This document shows, in pieces, positions 24,915 to 33,153 of a DNA stretch of 64,000 nucleotides; the stretch's first letter is position 1, and every line of letters begins with the position of its first letter. The DNA is from Streptomyces sp. NBC_01716 (GTDB lineage Bacteria; Actinomycetota; Actinomycetes; Streptomycetales; Streptomycetaceae): assembly GCF_036248275.1 (NCBI RefSeq), contig NZ_CP109181.1:3844001-3908000 (forward strand), written 5' to 3'. The position numbers and the translations under genes are program-made. The notes under the pieces were generated by a model. The model was given only the letters and a program-made list of their open reading frames with translations, had not been told where the DNA came from and searched no databases.

Positions 24915-26716
24915 CGCCACTCCTCCGTCTTGATCCTTTCAGGCTGTCCGGCGACGATCAGAGCGATGTTGTTCGCCGATTCTTTGTCCTTTTCCGGCGT
25001 GAAATATTGGGAGTGGGCATCGAATCCGCCGCCGTCGAGAATCGGGTGCGCCCCGTGGTCGACTTCGAACCGTGTCGCACCGAATGCCTCGCTCGCCGGG
25101 TCCTTGCCGAAATAGAGGTCGTCGTCACCCCGGTCGGCGATGTCGCCGACGACGTACGCACCCAGTGGCCCGCCGGCCAACAGACCGGCGAAGCCCGCCG
25201 CGCTCTGTTGCTTCGAGGGAAGCTGAGTCACCGGATCGTTGTCGGCCGCCCCGACGTACACATGGTCCTTTCCGACACCGAGATCTTCCGCCTTGTCGGC
25301 TCCGGTGCCCGGGCTTCCCAGCAGAATGATGTCGTCCGCATGGGGAATTCCCCCTTGCTGGGCGGCGGTTCCCACGGTCAGTGAGCCGTACGAGTGCCCG
25401 ATGGCGGTGATATGCGGGTCCTTGTTCTCGTTGGTGGCTCCCAGCCCGTTCATGAACTCGTTGTAGGCGGGCGCCCCACGCTCCGCATCCCCCTTGCTCA
25501 TGACATCCACGCTCTGCGGTGCGTCGTAGCCGAGCCAGACAATGGAAGCGCTGGATGGGTCGTGTCGTCGCGCGCCCTTCGCCGTATCCATCGCCCGCTG
25601 CAAAGTACCCCCGGCGAACGAGTCGTCCAACTTGGTTCCCAGCCCCGGCACATACGCCGAGACGTTCTTCGCCGTGTCCGGATTTCCGTACGCCACAATG
25701 GCACGGCCATTGCCCTCGTCCCCGATGCCGAGCAGATACATCGGCACCCGCGTTTGCTCGCCCAGCTTCTCCTCGATCTTCCGGAGTCCGCCCAGCTTGG
25801 TCTGGGCGTCCTCGCCGCCCTGCTTCTCCAGCGAGTCGATCAGCACCGGGAGATAGTTCCGGTTGGCCTCGTCGCGCGCGAGTGACGGGATGCCGTCGAG
25901 GCTTCCGATCAGGTCCGGTGCGACGTCCAGGTACTCCCTGCGCTGCTCCGCGCTCAGACCGTCCCACCACTCCTTGCGCCCCGCGGGCGACGCGTCGTAC
26001 GGAAGGTCGTCCCCCAGATATACCCGCGCGGTCCTGCGTACGGCTGCCGTGTCGCCGGCCACGTCCTTCAGCGTCGCCTCGGTGACGTCAAGGCCCGTCG
26101 CCGCCTTGAGTCCGCGCAGCGCACGCGCGTACCGCGCGTCGATCTCGGCGGCGGACCGGACCGCCCGTGCGATGCGGTCCGCGATCTCCTGGGCCATCGC
26201 GGCGTTGGGGTTGGAGACGTAGCCGAACCCGGGCCGCCCGTTCAACCCGGGGTGCGGTTCCAGGGGGAGCCGGGCGCTGCCCAGCGCGGTGCCGCCCGGG
26301 ACCTTCTTCTCCTTCTCGCCGATGAGAGGGTCGCCGCAGACGACCGCGGGCGGGTAGCTGACCGACGCGTCGGCCTGGACGGTGAACTCCAGCCTCTCGG
26401 CGTCTTCCAGGGCTTGCGTCAATCGCACCTGCGGCTCGGCGAGTTCGGAGGCGAGGCTGTTCAGGGTCGTACGGATCAGACCGCACTCGGTGTGGACGTA
26501 CTGGAAGTTGCGGCTCAGCCGCTCCAGCCTGGTGACGGCCGACTTGGCCGACTCGCTGTCCTGCGTCTCGCGCAGCTTCGCCGTCATCGCCTTGTCGGTC
26601 CTGACGCGGTCGGCCCCGGCCCTGCCGGAGACCTCGTGCCAGCCGTCACCGGCGTCCTCGAACTCCGCTCGTTTCAGGTCCCGTAGCTGCTGCCAGGTCG
26701 GTACGGTGCCGGTCAC
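24911..26716 (-). CDS. Alpha/beta hydrolase_8 (DUF1023) protein with helical N-terminus
   Basis: A 601-aa protein. The first 200 residues are mostly helical (WQQLRDLKRAEFEDAGDGWHE, then LERLSRNFQYVHTECGLI), resembling WXG100/ESX-type substrates. The C-terminal half is the DUF1023 hydrolase with YLLGIGDEGNGRAIVAYGNPD, the nucleophile Ser442 in GHSYGS, LLGSPGTGAD, and a conserved HPILDGGGFDAHSQYF-like end carrying the catalytic histidine. The GTG at 26716 overlaps the upstream stop (GTGA). Members of this family are thought to be secreted or surface-acting in actinobacteria; export here would need a type VII-like route not seen in the window. Confidence 0.85.
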   Translation of the reverse strand: MTGTVPTWQQLRDLKRAEFEDAGDGWHEVSGRAGADRVRTDKAMTAKLRETQDSESAKSAVTRLERLSRNFQYVHTECGLIRTTLNSLASELAEPQVRLTQALEDAERLEFTVQADASVSYPPAVVCGDPLIGEKEKKVPGGTALGSARLPLEPHPGLNGRPGFGYVSNPNAAMAQEIADRIARAVRSAAEIDARYARALRGLKAATGLDVTEATLKDVAGDTAAVRRTARVYLGDDLPYDASPAGRKEWWDGLSAEQRREYLDVAPDLIGSLDGIPSLARDEANRNYLPVLIDSLEKQGGEDAQTKLGGLRKIEEKLGEQTRVPMYLLGIGDEGNGRAIVAYGNPDTAKNVSAYVPGLGTKLDDSFAGGTLQRAMDTAKGARRHDPSSASIVWLGYDAPQSVDVMSKGDAERGAPAYNEFMNGLGATNENKDPHITAIGHSYGSLTVGTAAQQGGIPHADDIILLGSPGTGADKAEDLGVGKDHVYVGAADNDPVTQLPSKQQSAAGFAGLLAGGPLGAYVVGDIADRGDDDLYFGKDPASEAFGATRFEVDHGAHPILDGGGFDAHSQYFTPEKDKESANNIALIVAGQPERIKTEEWR

Positions 26717-27096
26717 CGGTCCTCGCCCGCGCCGCCCGCGTTCACGGCCCGTACGGACTTCTCTACGACGACGTCGGTCTCTCCCAGCTCCTTGGCGACC
26801 CTCCCCAACGCCCCGTCCAGGTACGCGCATTCAACCCGCACAGCCGCCAGTCGCGTCTCCCACGATGCCAGCACCTCGCTCAGCGCGGCCACGGCCGAGA
26901 ACCCCGCCGCGCCGACGGCGACACCCGCGTGCGCGGGCCGGAGCCGGCCGTGGCTCTTGTTCGTGCTGCTCCGCAGCGACTCGGCGGTCCCGGCCGCGCC
27001 GGTCCACGGCCCGCCGCTGTGCTTCAGCCGCCCCTCACCGCTCACCGGTGCCCCGGAGAGGGCGAACACCTCCTGCCAGCCCTGCATATACGCCAC
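26713..27096 (-). CDS. Small helical protein, WXG100-like, first gene of hydrolase operon
   Basis: A 127-aa protein rich in helix. WQEVFALSG, GGPWTGAAGTAESLRSS and AALSEVLASWETRLAAVRVECAYLDGAL form amphipathic segments with a small Trp-x-Gly-like turn (PWTG). It starts at the GTG at 27096, five bases after a run of G, or at the ATG nine bases further. Its stop overlaps the hydrolase start (GTGA). Small helical proteins in front of alpha/beta hydrolase_8 genes are common in Streptomyces and look like ESX-type partners; that relation is inferred from size and context only. Confidence 0.7.
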   Translation of the reverse strand: MAYMQGWQEVFALSGAPVSGEGRLKHSGGPWTGAAGTAESLRSSTNKSHGRLRPAHAGVAVGAAGFSAVAALSEVLASWETRLAAVRVECAYLDGALGRVAKELGETDVVVEKSVRAVNAGGAGEDR

Positions 27097-27322
27097 CGTT
27101 CCCCCCCTCGTTCGGTCACTCCACGCACGTGCGTGATGCGGTCGGAGTGACGTTACTGGGGCACCCCGTAGCGAATGCAAGTGAGAACGGAAGGGAATGG
27201 AATCCGAGGCCGGAACAGGCGTTCACGCCATAACACCCGCAACGCACACCCCACAAGAGCACCGGCTCTCAGGTTGCCCCAACCCGCTCGCTCAGCCAGG
27301 TTCGGCCCGACGTCGGCGCCCG

Positions 27323-27502
27323 TCAGTCCGCGTAGTCCTTGAGCTTCTCGGTCTCCAGCGTGATGCCGACCGGGTCGGGGAGCTCGACGGCAGCGCCGAA
27401 GGGCCTGATGGTGACAGAGCGGTACTCGCCCTTCTCGGGCTCGGCATGCACAGTCAGGGAGGAGGCATCCCGGTCGACGAGGAGCTGACCATGGAAAGTC
27501 AT
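27323..27502 (-). pseudogene. Remnant of Uma2 family endonuclease (C-terminus only)
   Basis: A 59-aa frame from the ATG at 27502 to the TGA at 27323. QLLVDRDASSLTVHAEP followed by KGEYRSVTI and LPDPVGITLETEKLKDY matches the last third of Uma2 (DUF820) PD-(D/E)XK proteins, which in full are about 190 aa. The catalytic core is absent, and the sequence upstream is unrelated. It is probably a deletion remnant, a frequent state of this family in Streptomyces. Confidence 0.55.
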
Positions 27503-27692
27503 CTCGACTGGTCAGCGGGGGACTTGGGAGGGGGGTCGGTTCCCAACCTCTCCCACCCACTCATCTGAAAGAGGGCTCGGAGCCCGAGGCTCAAGCCCCG
27601 GGACGACCTGCGACGACGACGGCGATGTCACCATCCGGGACTGAGTAGCCGGGCTCATGCGGCGGACACGACCGCACGCTTTGATCAGCACC

Positions 27693-28013
27693 ATGAACGC
27701 CGACCCGACCGCAGCCCAGGCCACCCGCCGACTCCGCAAACTCGCGACCATCTCGGCCTTTTCGATCGTGCCCGCGTCGATTCTGGCCGCGCTGCTGGCG
27801 CTCACCGGCGAGCGCGCCGGCAGGTGTATCACCTACGGCGAGAACTGCGGCAGCAACCCCGGCTGGCTGTACCAGGGAAGTCTCCTGCTCGCCGGCGTCG
27901 CCTGGCTGACCGTTCTCGTCGTCCCGCGCAACGCCGTGAGCAGGAGCGCGCTGGGGGTCCAACTGGCCGCCGAGGGAGCGTTCCTGATGGCGGTCGTCAC
28001 GACCTACGCGTAG
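27693..28013 (+). CDS. Small membrane protein, hypothetical
   Basis: A 106-aa protein with three predicted helices: ATISAFSIVPASILAALLAL, LYQGSLLLAGVAWLTVLVV and LAAEGAFLMAVVTTY. Between the first two lies a loop with two cysteines (GRCITYGENCGSNPG) that may form a disulfide. It starts at the ATG at 27693; an ATG at 27657 is also in frame. It converges on the SRPBCC gene with 22 bases between stops. I do not recognise a family. Confidence 0.7.
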   Translation: MNADPTAAQATRRLRKLATISAFSIVPASILAALLALTGERAGRCITYGENCGSNPGWLYQGSLLLAGVAWLTVLVVPRNAVSRSALGVQLAAEGAFLMAVVTTYA

Positions 28014-28035
28014 CGGCGTACCGGACGGAGGCCCG

Positions 28036-28482
28036 TCAGGACGCCTCCGCGGCCTTCTTGATGCGCTCGCCGAACGCCGGTGCGTCCTTGCGGGCCGCGC
28101 TGAGGGCCAGTCCCACCAGCAGCTTGCCGATGCCGTGGCCCTCCAGGACGTTGAACAGGCGCACCCGCGTCCTCCCGTCCGAGATCGGCTCCAGGTCGTA
28201 GCCGCCCTCGCGGGACGTCACCGTGTTCTTCGACGTCTCCGCCCAGCGGATTCTGGACGGCGCTTCCAGCTCGGTGATCCGCAGCTCGCGCTGGGATTTC
28301 ATCCCCGCGTCCTTCACCGTGCTCCGGAACACCGAGCCGACAGTCGTGGGGCCCGCCGGGTCCTTGGTGATGTTCTGGACCCGGGGGCTGAATTCCCGGT
28401 CGTTCGTGCCCTCCGCCAGATACGCGAAGACCTCCTCGATCGGTCGATCGATCTCGGTCACTGCTTCGAACTGTCCACTCAC
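28036..28482 (-). CDS. SRPBCC family protein
   Basis: A 148-aa protein with the START-like helix-grip fold. It opens with the family strand FEAVTEIDRPIEEVFAYLAE and continues with TVGSVFRSTVK and a typical final long helix from GIGKLLVGLALSAARKDAPAFGERIKKAAE. Such proteins bind hydrophobic ligands or act as cyclases or transfer proteins; the exact ligand is unknown. It appears monocistronic. Confidence 0.85.
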   Translation of the reverse strand: MSGQFEAVTEIDRPIEEVFAYLAEGTNDREFSPRVQNITKDPAGPTTVGSVFRSTVKDAGMKSQRELRITELEAPSRIRWAETSKNTVTSREGGYDLEPISDGRTRVRLFNVLEGHGIGKLLVGLALSAARKDAPAFGERIKKAAEAS

Positions 28483-28596
28483 GACTGTTCACTCCTTGAC
28501 GGGCAGGGCGGGAGGAAGGTGGCAATTCACTCTGCCCCGGTGGACGGTCCCACGCCACTCGGGTTGCTGAGCGCGGGTGAAGTCCCGCCGGACCGG

Positions 28597-29043
28597 TCAG
28601 ACCTTCTGGACGAGCACCGTGGGTGGCAGGAGCTTCTCCATGTCGTCCACGTCCGACGTGAACACCGTTACGTCGCCCCGCTGTTGGCAGGCGATCGCCG
28701 CGAGCACCGCGTCGATGGCGTACTTGTGGCCGTGCGGCCCCGCATCCGACAGCAGCCGTCGAGCCGCCTTGGCCTCCCGCTCGCCGACGTTCGCGACCGC
28801 CACCCGGCTGAGCACCCAGTTCCAGCGAGGCTCCGGGATCCGGCCGTCGTGCGCCTCGATCACCGTCATGGGGGACGTCACCACGTCGGCATGGCCGGCA
28901 GCCGCCAGGGTGAGCAGCGCGTGCATCTCGCGATCGCCATTCACCGCCAGTGAGAGCGCTTGACTGTCGAGCATGAAGACACGCAGGCGTGGCAGTAACC
29001 GACGCCCCTGCTTCCGCGCCTTGCCGCCTTCTCCCTTGCTCAC
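28597..29043 (-). CDS. PIN-domain ribonuclease toxin (VapC-like)
   Basis: A 148-aa PIN-domain protein, expected to be a Mg-dependent endoribonuclease. The acidic active-site set is visible as Asp26 (MLDSQAL), Glu63 (TVIEAH), Asp111 (YAIDAVLAA) and Asp131 (FTSDVDDM). The GTG start overlaps the stop of the upstream antitoxin gene by four bases (GTGA), the standard layout of a type II toxin-antitoxin operon. The 24 basic residues before the PIN fold are unusual for VapC and may be disordered. Confidence 0.85.
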   Translation of the reverse strand: MSKGEGGKARKQGRRLLPRLRVFMLDSQALSLAVNGDREMHALLTLAAAGHADVVTSPMTVIEAHDGRIPEPRWNWVLSRVAVANVGEREAKAARRLLSDAGPHGHKYAIDAVLAAIACQQRGDVTVFTSDVDDMEKLLPPTVLVQKV

Positions 29044-29330
29044 GCCGCCACCGCGCCGTCGCCGGACCGCCCCGATGAATCGTTCTTACGGCGCCGGTCG
29101 TGCTCGGCGTCGAGGTCCTCCAGCCCGGCGAGCGCGGAGCCCAGCTCCTCCTCGGTGGGAGCGCCGTACTCCTCGTCCAGCCATCCCACGAAGTCCGCCA
29201 GCTTGTCGCGGCTGCGCCGGTCACGCAGCGCCTCCGTCACGTATGCGGAGATGCCACGCTCGGCTGCTTCCTCTCGGATCTCGTCCAGGAGGTCCACGGG
29301 AATCGTCACCGTGACTTTTTTGGTCGCCAT
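29040..29330 (-). CDS. Antitoxin of the PIN toxin, ribbon-helix-helix type
   Basis: A 96-aa protein. The N-terminus KKVTVTIPVDLLDEIREEAAE is a ribbon-helix-helix DNA-binding strand and helix (CopG/Arc type), as found in VapB antitoxins. The acidic middle (DFVGWLDEEYGAPTEEEL) is typical of toxin-binding tails. The ATG at 29330 coincides with a predicted transcription start, so the message is probably leaderless. It overlaps the toxin gene by four bases. Confidence 0.85.
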   Translation of the reverse strand: MATKKVTVTIPVDLLDEIREEAAERGISAYVTEALRDRRSRDKLADFVGWLDEEYGAPTEEELGSALAGLEDLDAEHDRRRKNDSSGRSGDGAVAA

Positions 29331-29366
29331 ATGATCGACCATACTTTTGCGTCCGGGCAGGACCAA
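29330..29366 (-). promoter_or_regulatory. Promoter and operator of the toxin-antitoxin operon
   Basis: On the minus strand TTGGTC (29366-29361) and TATGGT (29343-29338) are spaced by exactly 17 bases. The -10 box is seven bases before the antitoxin ATG. An imperfect palindrome, TATG-A-TCGA-C-CATA (29330-29343, plus strand), covers the -10 box and first base of the gene, a good site for autorepression by the antitoxin. Confidence 0.65.
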
Positions 29367-29437
29367 GCGGAATTCCACCGCCGGGTGAACCGCTGGTCGC
29401 CACCCCCGACCGCCCCCGGCCGCCGGCCCGGAACCCC

Positions 29438-30103
29438 CTACGCCGGGTCCGCCACCGGGCGCATGCCCAGCGTGCCCAGTTCCTCCGCCATCACCCGGCC
29501 CGCCTCCTCCGCCAGTGCGTCCTCGCCCAGGTCCTGGTCCGTGTCCAGGCCGTCCAGGGCCGGGAGGGGCTGATCGAGGCGGACGTGGGCCACCAGGGAC
29601 TGGAGGGCGCGGAGGGAGGCCGAGGCCGTGGAGCCCCAGTTGGAGAAGTACGAGAACTGCCACCACCAGAGCGCCTCGGTCGTCCGGCCCGCCCGGTAGT
29701 GCGCCATGCCGTGGCGCAGGTCCGCCACGATGTCGGCCAGGTCGTCGGAGATCCGGCACGGGACCGGTGCCTTGCGGGGCTCGTACGGGTCGAAGACCTC
29801 CGAGTAGACGTCGATCGGCTCCAGCATCACCGCGAACCGCTCGCGCAGGTCGTCCACGTCCGGCTCCGGGCCCAGGTCGGGCTCGTACCGCTCGTCGGGG
29901 AGGATGTCCTCGTGCGCGCCCAGCCGGCCCCCGGCCAGGAGCAGCTGGGAGACCTCCAGGAGCAGGAAGGGCACGGCGCTGTCGGGCTCGTCGCCCTTCG
30001 CCACCTCGGTGACCGCGACGATGAAGCTCTCGACCTGGTCGGCGATCTGGACCGAGAAGTCGTCCGGATCCTGCGACGTGGAGTGCAGCGTTGCGTCAGA
30101 CAT
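29438..30103 (-). CDS. DUF5063 domain protein
   Basis: A 221-aa cytoplasmic protein conserved next to recR in Streptomyces. It has the DUF5063 pattern with VESFIVAVTEVAKGD, LLLEVSQLLLAGGRL and YRAGRTTEALWWWQFSYFSNWG. The function is unknown. The ATG at 30103 overlaps the recR stop by eight bases, so it is translated from the ybaB-recR message. The start was chosen at MSDATLHS because homology begins there and GGGAGA lies upstream. Confidence 0.85.
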   Translation of the reverse strand: MSDATLHSTSQDPDDFSVQIADQVESFIVAVTEVAKGDEPDSAVPFLLLEVSQLLLAGGRLGAHEDILPDERYEPDLGPEPDVDDLRERFAVMLEPIDVYSEVFDPYEPRKAPVPCRISDDLADIVADLRHGMAHYRAGRTTEALWWWQFSYFSNWGSTASASLRALQSLVAHVRLDQPLPALDGLDTDQDLGEDALAEEAGRVMAEELGTLGMRPVADPA

Positions 30104-30695
30104 CGAGCAGTCGTCTCCCCTCGAAGGCACGCCCCAGCGTGACCTCGTCGGCATATTCCAGGTCGCCCCCCACGGGCAGACCGCTGGCAAGGCGCGTGAC
30201 CCGCAGGCCCATCGGTTTGATCATGCGGGCGAGGTACGTGGCCGTGGCCTCGCCCTCCAGGTTGGGATCGGTGGCCAGGATCAGTTCGGTGACCGCACCG
30301 TCGGCGAGACGGGCCAGCAGCTCGCGCACCCGCAGATCGTCGGGACCCACGCCCTCGATGGGGCTGATCGCACCGCCGAGCACGTGGTACTTGCCGCGGA
30401 ACTCGCGCGTCCGCTCGATGGCGACGACGTCCTTGGGCTCCTCGACGACGCAGATGACCGTCGGATCGCGGCGCGCGTCACGGCAGATGCCGCACAGCTC
30501 CTCCTGCGCCACGTTGCCGCAGACCGCGCAGAAGCGGACCTTGTCCTTCACTTCGAGCAGGCAGTGCGCGAGGCGGCGGACGTCGGTCGGCTCGGCCTGG
30601 AGGATGTGGAAGGCGATCCGCTGCGCGCTCTTGGGACCGACGCCGGGCAGTCTGCCCAACTCGTCGATGAGGTCCTGGACCACGCCTTCGTACAA
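30096..30695 (-). CDS. recR: Recombination mediator RecR
   Basis: A 199-aa protein acting with RecO and RecF to load RecA on gapped DNA. It has the N-terminal helix-hairpin-helix LGRLPGVGPKSAQRIAFH, a four-cysteine zinc finger (FCAVC with CGIC), and a Toprim domain with CVVEEPKDVVAIER and ILATDPNLEGEATA. Its length matches the family. The TTG at 30695 is chosen because RecR proteins begin LYEGVVQ and GGAAGG lies about eight bases before it; the frame upstream shows no homology. It follows ybaB by 85 bases. Confidence 0.96.
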   Translation of the reverse strand: MYEGVVQDLIDELGRLPGVGPKSAQRIAFHILQAEPTDVRRLAHCLLEVKDKVRFCAVCGNVAQEELCGICRDARRDPTVICVVEEPKDVVAIERTREFRGKYHVLGGAISPIEGVGPDDLRVRELLARLADGAVTELILATDPNLEGEATATYLARMIKPMGLRVTRLASGLPVGGDLEYADEVTLGRAFEGRRLLDV

Positions 30696-30780
30696 CGGAT
30701 CGCCCTTCCTGGAAGTCGGTGATTCTGCCGGTAATTCTTGACGCTCGTACGGTAGTTGCTGAGGCGCCCGGCCAGAAGGG

Positions 30781-31116
30781 CTAGAAGGGCATGCCCGGCA
30801 TCCCACCGAGGCCTTGCGCGAGCGGGCCGAGCTTTTCCTGCTGGAGCCGCTGCGCGTTCTCGTTCGCCGCCTGCACCGCGGCGATGACGAGGTCGGCGAG
30901 CGTCTCCGTGTCTTCGGGATCGACCGCCTTGGGGTCGATGACAAGGCCGCGCAGCTCCCCGGAGCCGTTGACGGTGGCCTTCACGAGACCGCCGCCCGAC
31001 TGACCGTCGACCTCGGTCGCGGCCAGTTCTTCCTGGGCCGCCGCGAGGTCCTGCTGCATCTTCTGGGCCTGCTGGAGGATCTCCTGCATGTTGGGCTGGC
31101 CACCACCGGGAATCAC
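30781..31116 (-). CDS. YbaB/EbfC nucleoid-associated protein
   Basis: A 111-aa DNA-binding protein of the YbaB family, normally found next to recR. It starts VIPGGGQPNMQEILQQAQKMQ, contains a coiled segment through LAAAQEELAATEV, the conserved GLVKATVNGSGELRGLVIDP strand region, and ends in a Gly/Met-rich tail. The GTG at 31116 has AGGAG five bases upstream; an ATG at 31131 is in frame but lacks a site. It is the first gene of the ybaB-recR-DUF5063 operon. Confidence 0.93.
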   Translation of the reverse strand: MIPGGGQPNMQEILQQAQKMQQDLAAAQEELAATEVDGQSGGGLVKATVNGSGELRGLVIDPKAVDPEDTETLADLVIAAVQAANENAQRLQQEKLGPLAQGLGGMPGMPF

Positions 31117-31382
31117 GGTCACTCCTGGCAAATCGACGTCGGTTGTTCGGCAGGTCGAGCCTACGTGGTCGCCACGGTGGCCGTCCTACCCCACAGGAAC
31201 GAACTCTTTCGGGTGAGAGTGCCCGCCTCCTCCACCTGATCACGGGGCCCGCGCGGTGGAAGCGCCTGGATTCCGGACGCATGGCCCACCGTTCGGCGGT
31301 AGGAAGTGCGGTACGCATCAGCATCCACGTCCCATGTCTCTATCTTCCACTCAGCCCAGCAGCTACGCAGAGGAGCGCCCCC

Positions 31383-32222
31383 GTGAGCCAGCCGGACATG
31401 CAGCCCGGGGGGTCGGCCCGGGACGAGGACGTGCCGCAGAGCGCGCCGGCGCCCGCACCGGGGCCGCCCGCGCGACCGCCCGCACCGGAAGCGGCGCCTG
31501 GGCCGGTGCCGGGCGGCGCCGCCAGGGACCGGGACCCGCTGCTCGCCGAGGCCTTCCCCGCCGGGGACTGGAGCGAGCCCGCCCAGCGGCTCGACGAGCT
31601 GTACCGGTGGGCGGAGGCGAGCGCCTTGCGCACGGTCACCCGCTACCGCGCGGAGCGCGTCGCCAAGCGCCACTGCGCACGCGCCCTGCGGGCGGTGACG
31701 GCGCTCGGCGTGGTCGTTGGCGCGGCGCTGCCGCTGCTGGATCTGACGGGGGTGCTGGGCCGGACGGCGACCGGGTGGGGGTATCTGTCGCTGCTGCTGG
31801 CCGTCGCCTGTCTGGGCTGCGACCGGTATTTCGGGGTGACGTCCGGCTGGATGCGGAACGTCGCGACGGCGCAGGCGGTGCAGCGGCGGCTGCAGACGCT
31901 CCAGTACGACTGGGCCTCGGAGTGCGTACGAGAGGTGCTCGGCCCGACGGACGGCACCGCGAGCGAGGCGGCGGAGCGGTGTCTGGTGGTCCTGCGGAAG
32001 TTCTCGGAGGACATCACAGAGCTTTTACGGGCTGAGACGACGGACTGGATGGTGGAGTACCGCTCCGGGCCCGCGCCGCCGGTGACGCAGTCGGCGGTGA
32101 TCGGCGGCATGGGGACCACGGCGCGGGCGGACGGCTTCGGCGGGATCATGTCGGGCCGCCTCCCGCTGCCGCCCGGCACCCGCCCGAACATGCCCCGGCA
32201 GCGCCCCCCGGACGTCCGGTAG
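31383..32222 (+). CDS. SLATT-like two-helix membrane protein
   Basis: A 279-aa protein. A Pro/Ala/Gly-rich disordered N-terminus (1-55) precedes a helix-rich region (PAQRLDELYRWAEASALRTV), two closely spaced membrane helices (ALRAVTALGVVVGAALPLL and YLSLLLAVACLGCDRYFG), and a cytoplasmic helical tail. This SLATT-type layout (helix, two membrane segments, long cytoplasmic helix) is linked in other bacteria to nucleotide- or effector-driven membrane responses. The GTG at 31383 follows GAGGAG by seven bases. The 266 bases between it and ybaB hold no supported gene. Confidence 0.75.
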   Translation: MSQPDMQPGGSARDEDVPQSAPAPAPGPPARPPAPEAAPGPVPGGAARDRDPLLAEAFPAGDWSEPAQRLDELYRWAEASALRTVTRYRAERVAKRHCARALRAVTALGVVVGAALPLLDLTGVLGRTATGWGYLSLLLAVACLGCDRYFGVTSGWMRNVATAQAVQRRLQTLQYDWASECVREVLGPTDGTASEAAERCLVVLRKFSEDITELLRAETTDWMVEYRSGPAPPVTQSAVIGGMGTTARADGFGGIMSGRLPLPPGTRPNMPRQRPPDVR

Positions 32223-32301
32223 GGGAGGGAGGGGCAGAGGGACAGAGGGAAGGCGGGCGGGCCACGGACGCCCGCCCACCCGGCGCTCGGCTCAGCGCAC
32301 C

Positions 32302-32952
32302 TCAGCTGAAAATGATCATCGAGCCCTGGCCCAGGCTCCGCGTCGCCGCCGCGTGCAGGCCCAGCCAGACGTGGCGTTCGCGCGCGAACGGGCTGTCGTC
32401 GTACGGAATCGGTCCCGCCGGTTCCTCCAGGGATGTCGGCCCCTGCGGCGGAGCCGGGGCGGTCGGGGGGTTGGCCGGGTCGATGCCGATCGACGGGGCC
32501 ACCAGCTCCAGCTCGCGCAGCAGCCCCTGCGTCGAGCCCAGCGGGCCGCCGCCCGCGAGGAGTTCCTCGTTGGAGAGCGGGGACGGGTAGTCCACGGGGA
32601 CGTACGCGCCCGCGTGGTCGTAGTGCCAGACCAGATGCGACTGCTGGGCCGTCGCCTCGAACATCTCCAGCAACTGCTCGTAGTCACCGCCCAGTTCGCC
32701 CACGGGCGTCACCGCGAGGCCGCACACCTGGAGCAGATACACCCGGCGCAGGAAGTGCAGGGCGTCGTAGTCGAATCCGGCGACGGGTGCGACATCTCCG
32801 GAGAGACCTGGCATGTAGGCGAAGACGGGAACGGACGGCAGCCCGGCGTCGCCGAGTGCCTTGTCGTAGGCCGCGATCTCTTCGGCGAAGGGGTTGTCGG
32901 GGCTGTAGCACAGCACATCGACGAGGGGGACCAACCACAGGTCACAGGCCAA
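32302..32952 (-). CDS. Conserved Streptomyces protein of unknown function
   Basis: A 216-aa acidic cytoplasmic protein. It begins ACDLWLVPLVDVLCYSPDNPFAEE and contains VFAYMPGLSGD, FDYDALHFLRRVYLLQVCGL and LVWHYDHAGAYVPVDYP. The pattern is common in Streptomyces but I know no function. I chose the TTG at 32952, which begins that conserved start and has GGAGAG about nine bases upstream; the TTG at 32970 is also possible. Its upstream region carries four copies of a 9-base repeat. Confidence 0.7.
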   Translation of the reverse strand: MACDLWLVPLVDVLCYSPDNPFAEEIAAYDKALGDAGLPSVPVFAYMPGLSGDVAPVAGFDYDALHFLRRVYLLQVCGLAVTPVGELGGDYEQLLEMFEATAQQSHLVWHYDHAGAYVPVDYPSPLSNEELLAGGGPLGSTQGLLRELELVAPSIGIDPANPPTAPAPPQGPTSLEEPAGPIPYDDSPFARERHVWLGLHAAATRSLGQGSMIIFS

Positions 32953-32980
32953 GGGAGGCTCGCTCTCCAACGAGTTCGAA

Positions 32981-33026
32981 CGGATTCCTTCGGATTCTTG
33001 AAATCATTCGGATTCTTCGGATTCTT
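32981..33026. repeat. Four short direct repeats, CGGATTCTT
   Basis: CGGATTCCTT (32981), CGGATTCTT (32991), and two abutting copies of CGGATTCTT (33009, 33018) lie in an AT-richer stretch upstream of the unknown gene at 32302-32952. They resemble iterated protein-binding sites. Confidence 0.55.
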
Positions 33027-33153
33027 CGCGTTTCTTCTGCTCCGTCAGATTCGCACGACTACGTACGACCGTGTACGAGTACGTACGAACCAGCCGTCGG
33101 GCCAGCGTAATGCGGCGAACGCGATCAGCGAAGACGACCGACACCCGTCGTCC

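Noticed and set aside
31200..31330. Possible structured RNA (tRNA or SRP RNA) between ybaB and the SLATT-like gene
   Set aside because: I could not find a cloverleaf, a TPsiC-like GGTTCGAAT box or the conserved SRP tetraloop region.
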